Part shown: piece after piece, positions 7,883 through 17,015 of the stretch
How the letters are laid out: the number at the start of each line of letters is the position of its first letter
Numbering within the stretch: position 1 is the first letter of the stretch
Origin: Bacteroidota bacterium
GTDB lineage: Bacteria; Bacteroidota; Bacteroidia; 2-12-FULL-35-15
Assembly: GCA_021323165.1 (NCBI GenBank)
Contig: JAJTCJ010000050.1
Location: 1-53,297 of the forward strand
DNA length: 53,297 nucleotides
Reading direction: 5' to 3'
Translations under genes and position numbers: made by a program
Notes under the pieces: generated by a model
Told to the model about the DNA's origin: nothing
Seen by the model: the letters and a program-made list of their open reading frames with translations, nothing else
Databases searched by the model: none

Positions 7883-8896
7883 ATGACCGGTTACCAGGAA
7901 ATTTTTACAGACCCTTCTTATTTTGGGCAGATCATCGTAACCACTAATGTCCATATCGGAAATTATGGTGTTAATAAGGATGAAACAGAATCCGCTTCTA
8001 TTAAAATTGCCGGACTGGTTTGTAAGCAATTCAATGAATTTCATTCGAGAAAACGCTCAGAAGGCTCTTTAAAGGATTATTTTATTAAAGATGGGATTGT
8101 GGCGATCTCTGACGTAGATACAAGGGCTATTGTAAGATATATTCGTGATAAAGGTGCAATGAACTGTATCATCTCATCTGAAACTCTGGATATCGATGTA
8201 CTTAAAGAAAAGTTAAAGAAAGTTCCTTCTATGGCCGGTCTTGAACTTTCCTCTAAAGTTACTACAGATAAAGCTTACTTCATGGGTAATCCTGATTCAA
8301 AATATAAAGTTGCGGTTACAGATTACGGAACTAAAACCAACATATTAAGATCACTCGTTGAAAGAGGTTGTTATCTGCAGGTATTTCCAATGAAGGCAAG
8401 TTTCGAGGAGATGATGAAATGGGAACCTGATGGTTTTATGATCTCAAATGGTCCGGGTGATCCTTCCGCTATGAAAGAAGAGGTTGCCACTGTTAAAAAG
8501 ATTATCAATTCCGGTGTTCCCACATTTGGAATTTGCCTCGGTCACCAGCTAATCGCTGAAGCATCCGGAATTCCAACGTTTAAACTTCATAAAGGGCATC
8601 GCGGAATAAATCAACCTGTAAAGAACCTGATCACCGGAAAAAGTGAGATCACTTCTCAGAATCATGGTTTTAGTGTTAAACCGGAAGATGTTGCAAAAGT
8701 ATCCAATATGGAGATCACTCACATGAACCTGAATGATGATACAGTAGAAGGTTTGCGTTATAAAGACAAGAATGTTTTCTCTGTTCAGTATCATCCGGAA
8801 GCATGTCCCGGCCCTTTTGATGCTCGTTATCTTTTTGATGATTTCATTTCAATGATCACAAAAGTAAAAGCTTCTAAAAAACCGGTTCACGCATAA
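7883..8896 (+). CDS. carA: Carbamoyl-phosphate synthase small subunit, 5' end missing
   Basis: Glutaminase subunit that supplies ammonia to CarB for arginine and pyrimidine synthesis. The class I amidotransferase domain is complete: SNGPGDPSA, nucleophile Cys in FGICLGHQ and the His/Glu pair in VQYHPEACPGP. Homology begins upstream of the ATG used here, at about 7838 (RSIGTSFGEICFNTG in frame), but no start codon lies in that frame before the terminator at 7786-7821; ATG 7822 is out of frame by one. The family's first about 25 residues and the promoter are absent. Starting at ATG 7883 would remove about 40 residues. It is either broken or mis-assembled here. Confidence 0.88.
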   Translation: MTGYQEIFTDPSYFGQIIVTTNVHIGNYGVNKDETESASIKIAGLVCKQFNEFHSRKRSEGSLKDYFIKDGIVAISDVDTRAIVRYIRDKGAMNCIISSETLDIDVLKEKLKKVPSMAGLELSSKVTTDKAYFMGNPDSKYKVAVTDYGTKTNILRSLVERGCYLQVFPMKASFEEMMKWEPDGFMISNGPGDPSAMKEEVATVKKIINSGVPTFGICLGHQLIAEASGIPTFKLHKGHRGINQPVKNLITGKSEITSQNHGFSVKPEDVAKVSNMEITHMNLNDDTVEGLRYKDKNVFSVQYHPEACPGPFDARYLFDDFISMITKVKASKKPVHA

Positions 8897-8985
8897 ACAT
8901 TTCTGAATTTCCAGTTTTTTTTTCCGATTACAGAAAAATCTGGCTGAATTTTTTTACGGTCAGATAGAATGTATTATCGGAAATG

Positions 8986-9483
8986 TCAATTGGTGTATAA
9001 GCCCCATTCATCTTCATAATCATCCTTCTTCATTTTTTTGATCTCTTTTACCCATTCTTTAAAAAGGGTTCGGAATTCGATCATGTCTTCGCGAAGCAGC
9101 TGAACATATTTTTTGTCAACAGAGTCAAGCGATTTAAGTCCTGAAGTAGATGTTAGCAGAAATTCTGCATGATAACGTATAATGGCTGCGTTCTGCAAAG
9201 AAAGTATACGTGAACCGGAGCCCATGGCTCCTGCGATTTTTGGAGCAAGCATTAATGATGATTCAGTTAATGTCATTTCATACATTTGCCTGTCCTGCTC
9301 ATCAACAATGCTTTCATTCAAAGCATTTACCGTTTCCATGATCTCAACTGCAAGGATATACAGCGGATGATTATGAATGGCTTTGTATTTTTCTTTTCGC
9401 TGCCATTCAAATTTTTTCATTTCCTCTTCTGATAATTCGTCATCATCTTTCCGGAAATCATCATCGTCATCATCGTTCCACAT
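8986..9483 (-). CDS. Conserved acidic protein of Bacteroidota, function unknown
   Basis: 165 residues. The N-terminus is a highly acidic run (WNDDDDDDFRKDDDELSEEE), followed by a predicted all-helical body with no signal peptide or membrane segment, and a charged end (EIKKMKKDDYEDEW). I recognise it as a type of conserved hypothetical protein found in Bacteroidota but know no function. It converges on carA and lies just downstream of the methyltransferase gene on the same strand (36-base gap), so the two may be cotranscribed. Confidence 0.75.
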   Translation of the reverse strand: MWNDDDDDDFRKDDDELSEEEMKKFEWQRKEKYKAIHNHPLYILAVEIMETVNALNESIVDEQDRQMYEMTLTESSLMLAPKIAGAMGSGSRILSLQNAAIIRYHAEFLLTSTSGLKSLDSVDKKYVQLLREDMIEFRTLFKEWVKEIKKMKKDDYEDEWGLYTN

Positions 9484-9519
9484 TTGAATTTATTTAAAAG
9501 ATTAAAAAACATTCTGCAG

Positions 9520-10281
9520 TTACAGTTTAATTCCTGCTCTTACAGTGTAATCAATTCTATTTAAAAGTATTTTATCAGGAGCATTATTGAAGTATTCATC
9601 CACCGCTTTTCTTGCTCCCTGCCAGTGACCGTAATCATCAATAATAAGAACTCCACCTTTTTTAAGCAAAGGATATAAGTGAACAAGTTCATGATGCGTT
9701 GATTCAAACCAATCGGTATCTAATCGCAAAAGAGATATCTGTGATGGAATAACACCGGGGATAGTATCTTCTACTTTACCTTTCGTGAAAATAATTTTAT
9801 CGGAAGAATATCCTGTCGAAAGCATATTCTTTTTTACTTCCTCTAAAGGCCCATAACACCAGATTATATCTTTGTCTCTTTGCGTTTTATTGAGAAGCTC
9901 TTTCGCATCTCTTCCATCAAAATCAACATCTTTTTCAGTGGGTTCCGACATGCCTTCAAATGTATCATAGAGATAGATCTTTCTGCTTGTGTCTTTAAAA
10001 TGCAGTAGGCTCAAAGCCATCATCATTGCACTACCGCCTTTGTAAACGCCACATTCAACAAGATCTCCGGCAATATTGTTTTTAACGACATATTCCACGC
10101 TTTTGAAAAGAGCATACATTGGTTCTACCGAACAGGTTGAAAATTCACGGCATTTGAGAAAGATTTCTCTGAATTCCGGCTCCGTCATATCAACAGGAAT
10201 GCCTTCACTGCTCAAGGTAGCATCTCTCCGTTTGATCTCGTATCCACTATTCTTAAGGATGTTTTTTAAAAGGCTTTTCAT
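9520..10281 (-). CDS. TylF/macrocin O-methyltransferase-like class I methyltransferase
   Basis: 253 residues. The TylF family transfers methyl groups from SAM to sugar hydroxyls, metal-dependently. Seen: the SAM-binding glycine strand DLVECGVYKGGSAMMMALSL (about 76-95), YLYDTFEGMSEPTEKD, and the metal-site region SLLRLDTDWFESTHHELVHL followed by GGVLIIDDYGHWQGARKAVD. In Bacteroidota such enzymes often act on surface glycans or lipids, but no glycan gene cluster is beside it, so the substrate is unknown. It begins beside a tRNA gene and an inverted repeat. Confidence 0.82.
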   Translation of the reverse strand: MKSLLKNILKNSGYEIKRRDATLSSEGIPVDMTEPEFREIFLKCREFSTCSVEPMYALFKSVEYVVKNNIAGDLVECGVYKGGSAMMMALSLLHFKDTSRKIYLYDTFEGMSEPTEKDVDFDGRDAKELLNKTQRDKDIIWCYGPLEEVKKNMLSTGYSSDKIIFTKGKVEDTIPGVIPSQISLLRLDTDWFESTHHELVHLYPLLKKGGVLIIDDYGHWQGARKAVDEYFNNAPDKILLNRIDYTVRAGIKL

Positions 10282-10299
10282 CTGATGAATTAATAAATA

Positions 10300-10332
10300 A
10301 CCAATGTTAAATCATTAAAATCTAACATTGGT
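10300..10332 (-). terminator. Perfect 10-bp inverted repeat between tRNA-Arg and the methyltransferase gene
   Basis: accaatgtta (10300-10309) and taacattggt (10323-10332) are exact reverse complements with a 13-base AT-rich loop. On the minus strand it follows the tRNA 3' end by 8 bases, so it could be the tRNA terminator, though no clean T run follows. It could also be an operator for the downstream methyltransferase gene. Confidence 0.5.
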
Positions 10333-10340
10333 CAATTTTG

Positions 10341-10414
10341 TGGCCTCGAGAGGGTTCGAACCTCCAACCTACGGTTTCGGAAACCGGCACTCTATCCAGT
10401 TGAGCTACGAAGCC
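10341..10414 (-). tRNA. tRNA-Arg (anticodon CCG)
   Basis: 74 bases on the minus strand. Acceptor GGCTTCG/CGAGGCC (one T-G pair) with discriminator A; D arm GCTC/GAGT; anticodon loop TTCCGAA giving anticodon CCG, which reads CGG; T arm GGAGG/CCTCT around TTCGAAC. CCA is not encoded. The outermost anticodon-stem pair (27-43) is C opposite T, a mismatch; the other four pairs are good. Confidence 0.93.
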
Positions 10415-10583
10415 ATTTGGCTTGCATTGTAAGAATATGCAAGAATTGCAAAGATATTATTATTATCCTTTCTGCTGATGAAATTTCATACAAGGAAGTT
10501 GAACATAAGCCCTAAATGATTTTTGTTTGCGTGCAATAAAATGATTAATTTTAGGTTTCCTTAATGCTAATTAAAGATCGTTT

Positions 10584-12914
10584 ATGACACGTATCCTTAT
10601 ATTTATTTCTTTTCTTCTTTTTTCATCTTCTAATTTCGCTCAGAATATTCCTATCGGAGGTTGGAAAGAACATTTGTCGTATCGAAGCGCTATATCAGTT
10701 ACAGAAGGTAATGGTAAAATTTATGTAGCTACAACCGGAGGGATATTTTCTCTTAACCGATCTGATAATTCCCTTGACCGGCTTTCAAAAATTAATGGCT
10801 TGTCTGATGTTGAGGCAACAGTGGTTAACTATAATAATTACAACAACAAACTTTTGATCGCCTATCGTAATTCTAATATTGATATTGTTTCTAATGAAGG
10901 AATTACTAATATTTCAGATATAAAACGCAAATCAATCATTGGAAATAAATCAATTAACAGTATATATTTTATTAATCAATATGCATATCTGGCTTGCGGT
11001 TTTGGTATTGTGGTTATTGACATGGACCGTCTTGAAGTAAAAGATACGTATTTTATTGGACCGAATGGTGATGCAATAAATGCTACTGATATCACATCCG
11101 ATGCAACTCACTTTTATGTATCTACCGCCACAGGTATTTTTACTGCATCTTTAACGAACGCCAACCTGGCAAATTTTACGAGCTGGACCAAAATGCCAAT
11201 GAATGGGACTCCTTTTCCAAATGGCTTTTACAATACCATCGCGTCATATAATGGAAAAATTTATACTAATCATTCAAAATATATTCCGAATCCGATTGAT
11301 AGTAATTGGGATAAAGATTCACTCTATGAATATGATCCGGCATTTAATACATGGTCATCGTACCATCCGGGCGTTGCAGAAACCACTTTGCAGTTACGTA
11401 CAAGTAACAATCAGCTCCTTATTATTCAAAGAGACAAAGTAATAACAAATTCCTATTTAGTAGGTTCTTATTTTTCAGATTATGCTAATCCTCGTTCAGC
11501 TGCTATGGATAATACTGGCACATTGTGGATCGCAGATACTAAATACGGGTTAGTTGTTAGAAGGCCTTCAGGTATTAACCAAAATTATTATCCAAACGGT
11601 CCGAATTCTACGAACATGTTTGGATTAAGCCTGAGTGGAAGTAATCTCTGGATTGCTCCCGGTGCGAAACGCAAACACTATAATGATGGATTATATCAAT
11701 ATGTTGATTCTGAATGGAGAAATCCTAAAGGGAATTACTCCACAGGAGTCAACCTTGACGATTATAGAGATTTTGTAAATGTATTGGTTGATCCATCAAA
11801 TGAAAAACGTGTATTTGCTTCAACCTGGGGATATGGAGTTGTAGAGTTCTATAATGGGGTGCCTGTGAAAGGATATACTGAGTCAAACAGCTCCCTTCAG
11901 GGCTTCGATAATGCAATAAGGACAGACGGTTTGGCAATTGATGCAAATAATCAATTGTGGGTGAATGTATCAATGGTTCCGGAAGCATTATCAGTTATGC
12001 ATACGAATGGATCCTGGGAATCTATTAATTTCTCCAATCTTTTTGAAATAAACACTGGCAACGAGTCGCCTCAATTTGGAAAAATGATCATTGATAAGAA
12101 CGATCAGAAATGGATCTTGATCGTTAAGCCAGGCGGCCTTTTAGTATATAAAGGAGGAACCACTGATGATGCTAATTCGGGAAATGCAAAGAGGCTAAGC
12201 ACCGCTGCCGGCAACGGAGGCTTACCTGGTGCAGATGTTTTTTCTATTGCAGAAGATCAGGATGGAGAAATATGGATTGGGACTGATAAAGGAGTAGCAG
12301 TATTCTATTCACCTGAGAATGTATTTACCGGAGCACCTTTCGATGCTCAGCAGATATTGGTTGAACAGGATGGTCATGTTCAGATATTGCTTGAAACTGA
12401 AAGTGTTACAGCTATTGCGGTTGATGATGCGAACAGAAAATGGATTGGTACCGCAAGGTCTGGAGCTTTCTTGATGTCGGCTGACGGAACAAGTCAGATC
12501 TATCATTTTGATGTGGATAACAGTCCTTTGTTAAGTAATAATATCAAGAACATAGTTATTGATCATGTAACTGGTGAAATATATTTTGCAACCGATAAAG
12601 GTATCATCTCTTATCGGGGTTCTGCAATTGAAGGAAAGGAATGCTTTGAGAATGTGTATGCTTTTCCGAATCCTGTACGTCCTGATTATTCCGGACCAAT
12701 AGCAATTAAAGGATTAATGCTGAATACAACAGTTAAGATTACTGATATCAGCGGTTCACTTGTTTATGAAACCAAATCCGAAGGCGGTCAGGCTATCTGG
12801 AACGGGAAAAACTTCAATGGTGAGAAAGTGAGCTCGGGAGTTTACATGGTATTCTGCACAAGTGAAGAAAGCTCCTGTCAGAAAGCTGCAACCAAGATTC
12901 TTTTTATTAAATAA
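10584..12914 (+). CDS. porZ: PorZ-like type IX secretion protein (beta-propeller with C-terminal sorting domain)
   Basis: 776 residues, the size of PorZ, the surface T9SS component that helps deliver anionic LPS to the sortase. A signal peptide is seen (residues 1-19, ending NFAQ). Then repeated propeller blades (GNGKIYVATTGGIFSLNR, YAYLACGFGIVVIDMD, DEDGxIWIG-type motifs such as DQDGEIWIGTDKGVAVF) and a C-terminal sorting domain starting near ENVYAFPNPVRP with a GEKVSSGVYMVF finish. The N-terminal IPIGGWKEHLSYRSAISVTE matches PorZ-like proteins. It could be a generic two-component-regulator-propeller protein, but the architecture favours PorZ. recO follows 17 bases downstream. Confidence 0.78.
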   Translation: MTRILIFISFLLFSSSNFAQNIPIGGWKEHLSYRSAISVTEGNGKIYVATTGGIFSLNRSDNSLDRLSKINGLSDVEATVVNYNNYNNKLLIAYRNSNIDIVSNEGITNISDIKRKSIIGNKSINSIYFINQYAYLACGFGIVVIDMDRLEVKDTYFIGPNGDAINATDITSDATHFYVSTATGIFTASLTNANLANFTSWTKMPMNGTPFPNGFYNTIASYNGKIYTNHSKYIPNPIDSNWDKDSLYEYDPAFNTWSSYHPGVAETTLQLRTSNNQLLIIQRDKVITNSYLVGSYFSDYANPRSAAMDNTGTLWIADTKYGLVVRRPSGINQNYYPNGPNSTNMFGLSLSGSNLWIAPGAKRKHYNDGLYQYVDSEWRNPKGNYSTGVNLDDYRDFVNVLVDPSNEKRVFASTWGYGVVEFYNGVPVKGYTESNSSLQGFDNAIRTDGLAIDANNQLWVNVSMVPEALSVMHTNGSWESINFSNLFEINTGNESPQFGKMIIDKNDQKWILIVKPGGLLVYKGGTTDDANSGNAKRLSTAAGNGGLPGADVFSIAEDQDGEIWIGTDKGVAVFYSPENVFTGAPFDAQQILVEQDGHVQILLETESVTAIAVDDANRKWIGTARSGAFLMSADGTSQIYHFDVDNSPLLSNNIKNIVIDHVTGEIYFATDKGIISYRGSAIEGKECFENVYAFPNPVRPDYSGPIAIKGLMLNTTVKITDISGSLVYETKSEGGQAIWNGKNFNGEKVSSGVYMVFCTSEESSCQKAATKILFIK

Positions 12915-12931
12915 TTTCTTCAGGAATCTGG

Positions 12932-13660
12932 ATGCTACAGAAAACCAGCGGTATAGTACTGCATACTGTCAAGTATTCAGAAACGAGTCTCATCGTTAAG
13001 ATCTATACACGCTCTTTCGGATTACAATCGTATATCATCAGCGGAGTCAGGAATAAAAAGTCTCGCAACAAGGCTAGTCTTTTTCAGCCATTAACTATAG
13101 TTGATATTGAGGTTTCAGGGAATGAAAAGTCAGCGCTGCAGCGAATCACCGAGATAAACTTAAATCAACCCTACAGTCATTTGCCTTATGATGTTATAAA
13201 GAGTTCTATTGGTATGTTTATCAATGAAATGATACTGCATTCATTCAAAGAGCCGCATCCGGATGAAGATCTTTTTCTTTTCGTAAAAAATTCACTTTTA
13301 ATACTTGATCTGAGTTCCGGTACCTGTGCTAATTTTCATTTAGGTTTTCTCATTCAATTAAGCCGCTTTCTTGGTTTTTCACCTCATGGCGAATTCAATT
13401 CTAATAGTTCGGTGTTTGACCTTCAGGAAGGCAAGTTTGTAAATTACATTCCTCACCATCCTCATTATCTGACCGCTTCATTGAGCGAGATACTTTATAA
13501 GCTTATAATGATGACTTATGAAGAAATGGAACATGTAAAGATCAGCAAAGCCGAGAGAAAGCTATTGTTGAACGCACTGGTACAATTTTTTCAATTGCAT
13601 ATTTCTTCTTTCGGAATGATAAAGTCTGTTGATATTCTTTCTGAAATTGTGGAAGGATAA
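12932..13660 (+). CDS. recO: DNA repair protein RecO
   Basis: 242 residues, normal length. RecO loads RecA onto SSB-coated single strands with RecR in gap repair. The N-terminal OB-fold is clear (KTSGIVLHTVKYSETSLIVK, IYTRSFGLQSYIISGVRNKK), followed by the helical domain. The zinc-finger cysteines found in some RecO are absent, as is common in Bacteroidota. It starts 17 bases after the PorZ-like gene and is probably cotranscribed with it. Confidence 0.93.
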   Translation: MLQKTSGIVLHTVKYSETSLIVKIYTRSFGLQSYIISGVRNKKSRNKASLFQPLTIVDIEVSGNEKSALQRITEINLNQPYSHLPYDVIKSSIGMFINEMILHSFKEPHPDEDLFLFVKNSLLILDLSSGTCANFHLGFLIQLSRFLGFSPHGEFNSNSSVFDLQEGKFVNYIPHHPHYLTASLSEILYKLIMMTYEEMEHVKISKAERKLLLNALVQFFQLHISSFGMIKSVDILSEIVEG

Positions 13661-13720
13661 AATTGTTTTATTTCAAAATTGTTATAATTTTATAGGATAA
13701 ACCAATTAAACCCTACACAC

Positions 13721-14332
13721 ATGAAAAAAATCTACACATTAATTTTTGCCTCTGCCTTTTTATTATTCACCAATGTAAATGCTACCACACACAATGTTTC
13801 TGTAACCAACAATTCATTTACACCTAATAATATACCTAATGCTGTTATTGGTGATGTCATTGTCTGGACTTTTAATGCCGGTACTCATACAACTACTAGT
13901 ACTACTGCAACTATTCCAGCAGGGGCACTGCCGTGGGATTCAGGAAACAGAACATCCGGAACCTATTCATACACTATAACTACTGCAGGTACGTATAATT
14001 ATGGTTGTACATTGCATGCAACCATGGGAATGATAGCTCAGTTTACAGTTTCTGCGGTTGGAATACTTGAACCTGCCACAGATCTTTTAACACAGGTTTA
14101 TCCAAATCCTTTCAGCGATAAACTTACTGTTAAATTCAATGGTATTGAAAAGATCGAGTTTGTAAACATCCTTGGTGAAAAAGTGAAGTCTGTTACAATG
14201 GATTCACAGGAAGGTAAACTTGATGTTTACTTTGATAATCTTCCTGCAGGTGTTTATTTTTACAGCACTTACAAAGAAGGAAATATCGTTGAATCAAGAA
14301 AAGGCCAGATAATAAAGGTATTTTATAATTGA
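13721..14332 (+). CDS. T9SS-exported cupredoxin (plastocyanin/azurin-like)
   Basis: 203 residues. Signal peptide 1-21 (MKKIYTLIFASAFLLFTNVN). The cupredoxin domain (about 22-112) has all four type 1 copper ligands in order: His in NAGTHTT, Cys in YNYGCTLH, His in the same stretch, and Met in TMGM. The C-terminal sorting domain (about 122-203) begins QVYPNPFSDKLTV and ends with an LPAGVYFY strand, so T9SS should take it to the surface or medium. It may be an electron carrier or copper-binding surface protein; the partner is unknown. A single-gene unit with its own terminator. Confidence 0.85.
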   Translation: MKKIYTLIFASAFLLFTNVNATTHNVSVTNNSFTPNNIPNAVIGDVIVWTFNAGTHTTTSTTATIPAGALPWDSGNRTSGTYSYTITTAGTYNYGCTLHATMGMIAQFTVSAVGILEPATDLLTQVYPNPFSDKLTVKFNGIEKIEFVNILGEKVKSVTMDSQEGKLDVYFDNLPAGVYFYSTYKEGNIVESRKGQIIKVFYN

Positions 14333-14370
14333 ACGCCTCAGAACTTCGTGTTTTGAGGCGTTTTTATTTT
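14331..14370 (+). terminator. Rho-independent terminator after the cupredoxin gene
   Basis: aacgcctcagaac / gttttgaggcgtt stem with the loop ttcgt, followed by ttttatttttat. It begins at the stop codon of the cupredoxin gene. Confidence 0.9.
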
Positions 14371-14402
14371 TATATTTACCATAGAACATTCCAATTAAAT
14401 TT

Positions 14403-15416
14403 ATGAATTCCTACAAAACACTTCAGCAGCTGGTGGAGATTGATTCACCAACGGGCTATACTGAAAAAGCCTGTAAGTATATTTTTGATCTGTTAAAAAG
14501 CTACGGTTATAAACCTGAGTATACAAATAAAGGTGCAGTAAAATGTGCCCTCGGAAAGAATCCCTCTCTCGCAATTGCAGCCCATGTGGATACTCTGGGT
14601 GCTATTGTTGCAGGAGTTAAAAGTAATGGAACACTTACTTTTTCCACTTTGGGCGGACTTCAACTGATAAGTGCCGAAGGTGAATATGTGAAAGTGATAA
14701 CCATGAACGGAAAAGAGTTTACAGGGACTCTTCTTTTGAACAATCCTTCATCACATGCTAACAGTAAGCGTGAGGATGAAAAAAGAAATTATGATACAAT
14801 GCATATTCGTTTGGATGAAGAAGTTTATTCAAAGAACGATGTGACCAGGCTTGGAATAAGAACAGGTGATATAATTTGTTTTGAGCCCCGCTATCGTGAA
14901 TATGCAAATGGATTCCTTAAATCCAGGTTCATGGATAATAAAGCAGGATGTTATGTGTTGTTTGAAATTGCACGAAGACTAAAAGAGAAAAAGAAAGAAG
15001 TCCCGGTGGAATTATTTTTCTCTAACTATGAAGAAGTGGGTCATGGCGGAACAGTTGGTTATGCTGATACAATAAAGGAGTTATTGGTGATAGATATGGG
15101 AGTGTTAGGTGATGCCTGTGAAGGGAATGAAGTAAGCTGTTCAATTTGTGTGAAAGATTCTTCCGGTCCTTATGATTATAATTTCAGAAAAAAACTTGTT
15201 GAGCTTTCAGAAAAAAACAAAATACCATACAAGCTTGATGTTTATCCGCATTACGGTTCTGATGGATCCGCTGCTTTGCGTGCAGGAAAAGATTTCAGGG
15301 TTGGGCTGATCGGACCGGGAGTAGCAGCATCTCACGGTGTTGAAAGAACGCATAAAAAAGGAGTAGAGGCAACAATAGATCTTTGTATGGCATATATCAA
15401 ACATAGCTTCAAGTAG
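14403..15416 (+). CDS. M42-family metallo-aminopeptidase
   Basis: 337 residues. M42 enzymes are cytoplasmic, dinuclear zinc or cobalt aminopeptidases that form large hollow complexes. Metal and catalytic positions are visible: His and Asp in AIAAHVDTLGAIV, Asp in RFMDNKAGCYV, the Glu pair in SNYEEVGHGGT, Asp in LVIDMG and the late His in GVAASHGVERTH. No signal peptide. The gene overlaps the next gene by one base (TAG/GTG), so it shares a transcript with the TPR gene. Confidence 0.88.
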   Translation: MNSYKTLQQLVEIDSPTGYTEKACKYIFDLLKSYGYKPEYTNKGAVKCALGKNPSLAIAAHVDTLGAIVAGVKSNGTLTFSTLGGLQLISAEGEYVKVITMNGKEFTGTLLLNNPSSHANSKREDEKRNYDTMHIRLDEEVYSKNDVTRLGIRTGDIICFEPRYREYANGFLKSRFMDNKAGCYVLFEIARRLKEKKKEVPVELFFSNYEEVGHGGTVGYADTIKELLVIDMGVLGDACEGNEVSCSICVKDSSGPYDYNFRKKLVELSEKNKIPYKLDVYPHYGSDGSAALRAGKDFRVGLIGPGVAASHGVERTHKKGVEATIDLCMAYIKHSFK

Positions 15417-16627
15417 TGAAATATTCGTTTCTATTTATTTTTTTCATTTGTACTACCGGATTAATCTCTCAGGAGAATTCAGCGGGTAAGAACAATAATG
15501 ACCTTTTGAAAGCCGGAAAATTTCAAGAAGCACTTCCTGCTTATGATGAATATATTAAAGTAAATCCCGGTGATGCTAAAGCTTATTATAACCGCGGATC
15601 AGTATATTCAGCAATGGGCGAATTCGGTAAAGCCATCGAAGATTATACTAAAGCGATACAGCTCGATCCTAAATATGTATTTGCATATATAAACCGTGGT
15701 TCTGCATACAGTGAAAAAAGCGATTTTGATTCTGCAATGCAGGATTATAATAAAGCTATAGAGTTAAAGCCTGATATGGCGGAAGCATATAATAACAGAG
15801 GTTACCTATTAACCATTAAGGAAAAGTATGATGATGCGATCAGGGATTTTAATAAAGCGATCAAGTTGAATCCCGCATATACCAAAGCTTATGTGAATAA
15901 AGCCTTTTCTTTAAGTGCCCTGGAGAATAGAAAAGCTGCCATAGAAGTTCTTTCAGAATTAATTAAGCTTCAGCCTTCAGCTTATGAAGCATATTTGAAC
16001 AGAGCTGTGCAATATGAAGCCTTGGGTGAAAAAAGAAAAGCTTTAGATGATTACAATAAAGGAATTGCTTTAAATAATTCGGATGCTCTTGCTTACCTGT
16101 CGAGATGTAAACTCCGTGATGAAGCCGGGAATGATGCAGGAGCTGTTGATGATTGTAATAAGGCTATTCAGTTGCAGCCTCGGAATCCTGATGCTTATTA
16201 TCTGAAAGCAAGAGCAGAATATGATCTTTTAAATTATAAAGCTGTGATCGAGGATTGTTCAAAAACTATTCAGTTAAAGCCTGATCACAATGAAGCATAT
16301 ATATTACGCGGTAATGCTTATGATCTGATAGCGGATTACCAGAATGCTCTGCGAGATTATAACAAAGCAGTTGAATTATTTCCTGATCATATTGCCGGAT
16401 ACGAGCAGCGAGCAATTGCTAAAATAAGACAGAAAGATTATGTTGGTGCTCTTTCGGACCTAAGCAGGGTTCTGCAATACAACCCTAAACATATTAAAGC
16501 CTTATTGATGAGAGGTGACCTTTATCTTTACCAGGATAAAAAAGAATTTGCCTGCGAGGATTTTAAAAAGGCTGAAGAACTTGGTGATGGTTCTGCAATA
16601 AGTAAACGACTATTTAACTGTAAATAA
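15416..16627 (+). CDS. Secreted/periplasmic TPR-repeat protein
   Basis: 403 residues from GTG 15416, which overlaps the stop of the M42 gene (TAGTG), an unusual start fixed by the signal peptide that follows directly (KYSFLFIFFICTTGLIS). About ten TPR motifs in tandem run from residue 25 to the end, with repeated AYYNRGSVYSAMGEFGKAIE, DYNKAIELKPDMAEAYNNRG patterns. These helical repeats form a protein-binding superhelix. Together with the following TonB-C and DUF4421 genes it forms an envelope operon of unknown role. Confidence 0.85.
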   Translation: MKYSFLFIFFICTTGLISQENSAGKNNNDLLKAGKFQEALPAYDEYIKVNPGDAKAYYNRGSVYSAMGEFGKAIEDYTKAIQLDPKYVFAYINRGSAYSEKSDFDSAMQDYNKAIELKPDMAEAYNNRGYLLTIKEKYDDAIRDFNKAIKLNPAYTKAYVNKAFSLSALENRKAAIEVLSELIKLQPSAYEAYLNRAVQYEALGEKRKALDDYNKGIALNNSDALAYLSRCKLRDEAGNDAGAVDDCNKAIQLQPRNPDAYYLKARAEYDLLNYKAVIEDCSKTIQLKPDHNEAYILRGNAYDLIADYQNALRDYNKAVELFPDHIAGYEQRAIAKIRQKDYVGALSDLSRVLQYNPKHIKALLMRGDLYLYQDKKEFACEDFKKAEELGDGSAISKRLFNCK

Positions 16628-17011
16628 ATGAAAACACATCTGATCTTATTTCTGACCTGTATAGTAACTTGTGCTGTTGCTCAAAGTGATTCACAGAATA
16701 AAAAAGTAATAACCGATGCTGAACCTGTTTATCCAAAAGGAGATCTTCAGCTCTATCTTGATGTAAGCAATAATATAAAGTATTCAGAAGCTGCATTGAG
16801 TGTAAACCTTCGCGGTGAAGTTCTTGTAAGTTTTGATGTGAAGGCGGACAGTACTGTAAGCAATGTTATTATTATAAGCGGAGTAGGTAACGGAGTTGAT
16901 GAGGAAATAAAGAAATACATTGAAAAAGTGAAATTTTGCCCGGGAGTGCAGAATGGGAGACCTGTGAGAATGAATACAATGTACACCTTACCGGTTACTG
17001 CTCATCGATAA
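16628..17011 (+). CDS. Small TonB C-terminal domain protein
   Basis: 127 residues. Signal peptide about 1-19 (LILFLTCIVTCAVAQ). The rest is a TonB C-terminal fold (SEAALSVNLRGEVLVSFDVK, VSGVGNGVDEEIKKYI-like helix, then FCPGVQNGRPVRMNTMYTLP). It lacks a TonB transmembrane anchor and proline-rich linker, so it is not a classical energy transducer; in Bacteroidota such stand-alone domains are periplasmic. It begins directly after the TPR stop codon and ends 4 bases before the DUF4421 gene: translationally coupled. Confidence 0.8.
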   Translation: MKTHLILFLTCIVTCAVAQSDSQNKKVITDAEPVYPKGDLQLYLDVSNNIKYSEAALSVNLRGEVLVSFDVKADSTVSNVIIISGVGNGVDEEIKKYIEKVKFCPGVQNGRPVRMNTMYTLPVTAHR

Positions 17012-17015
17012 AATA

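Noticed and set aside
16628..17011. Classical TonB energy transducer
   Set aside because: It has a cleavable signal peptide and lacks the membrane anchor and Pro-rich linker; only the C-terminal domain is present.
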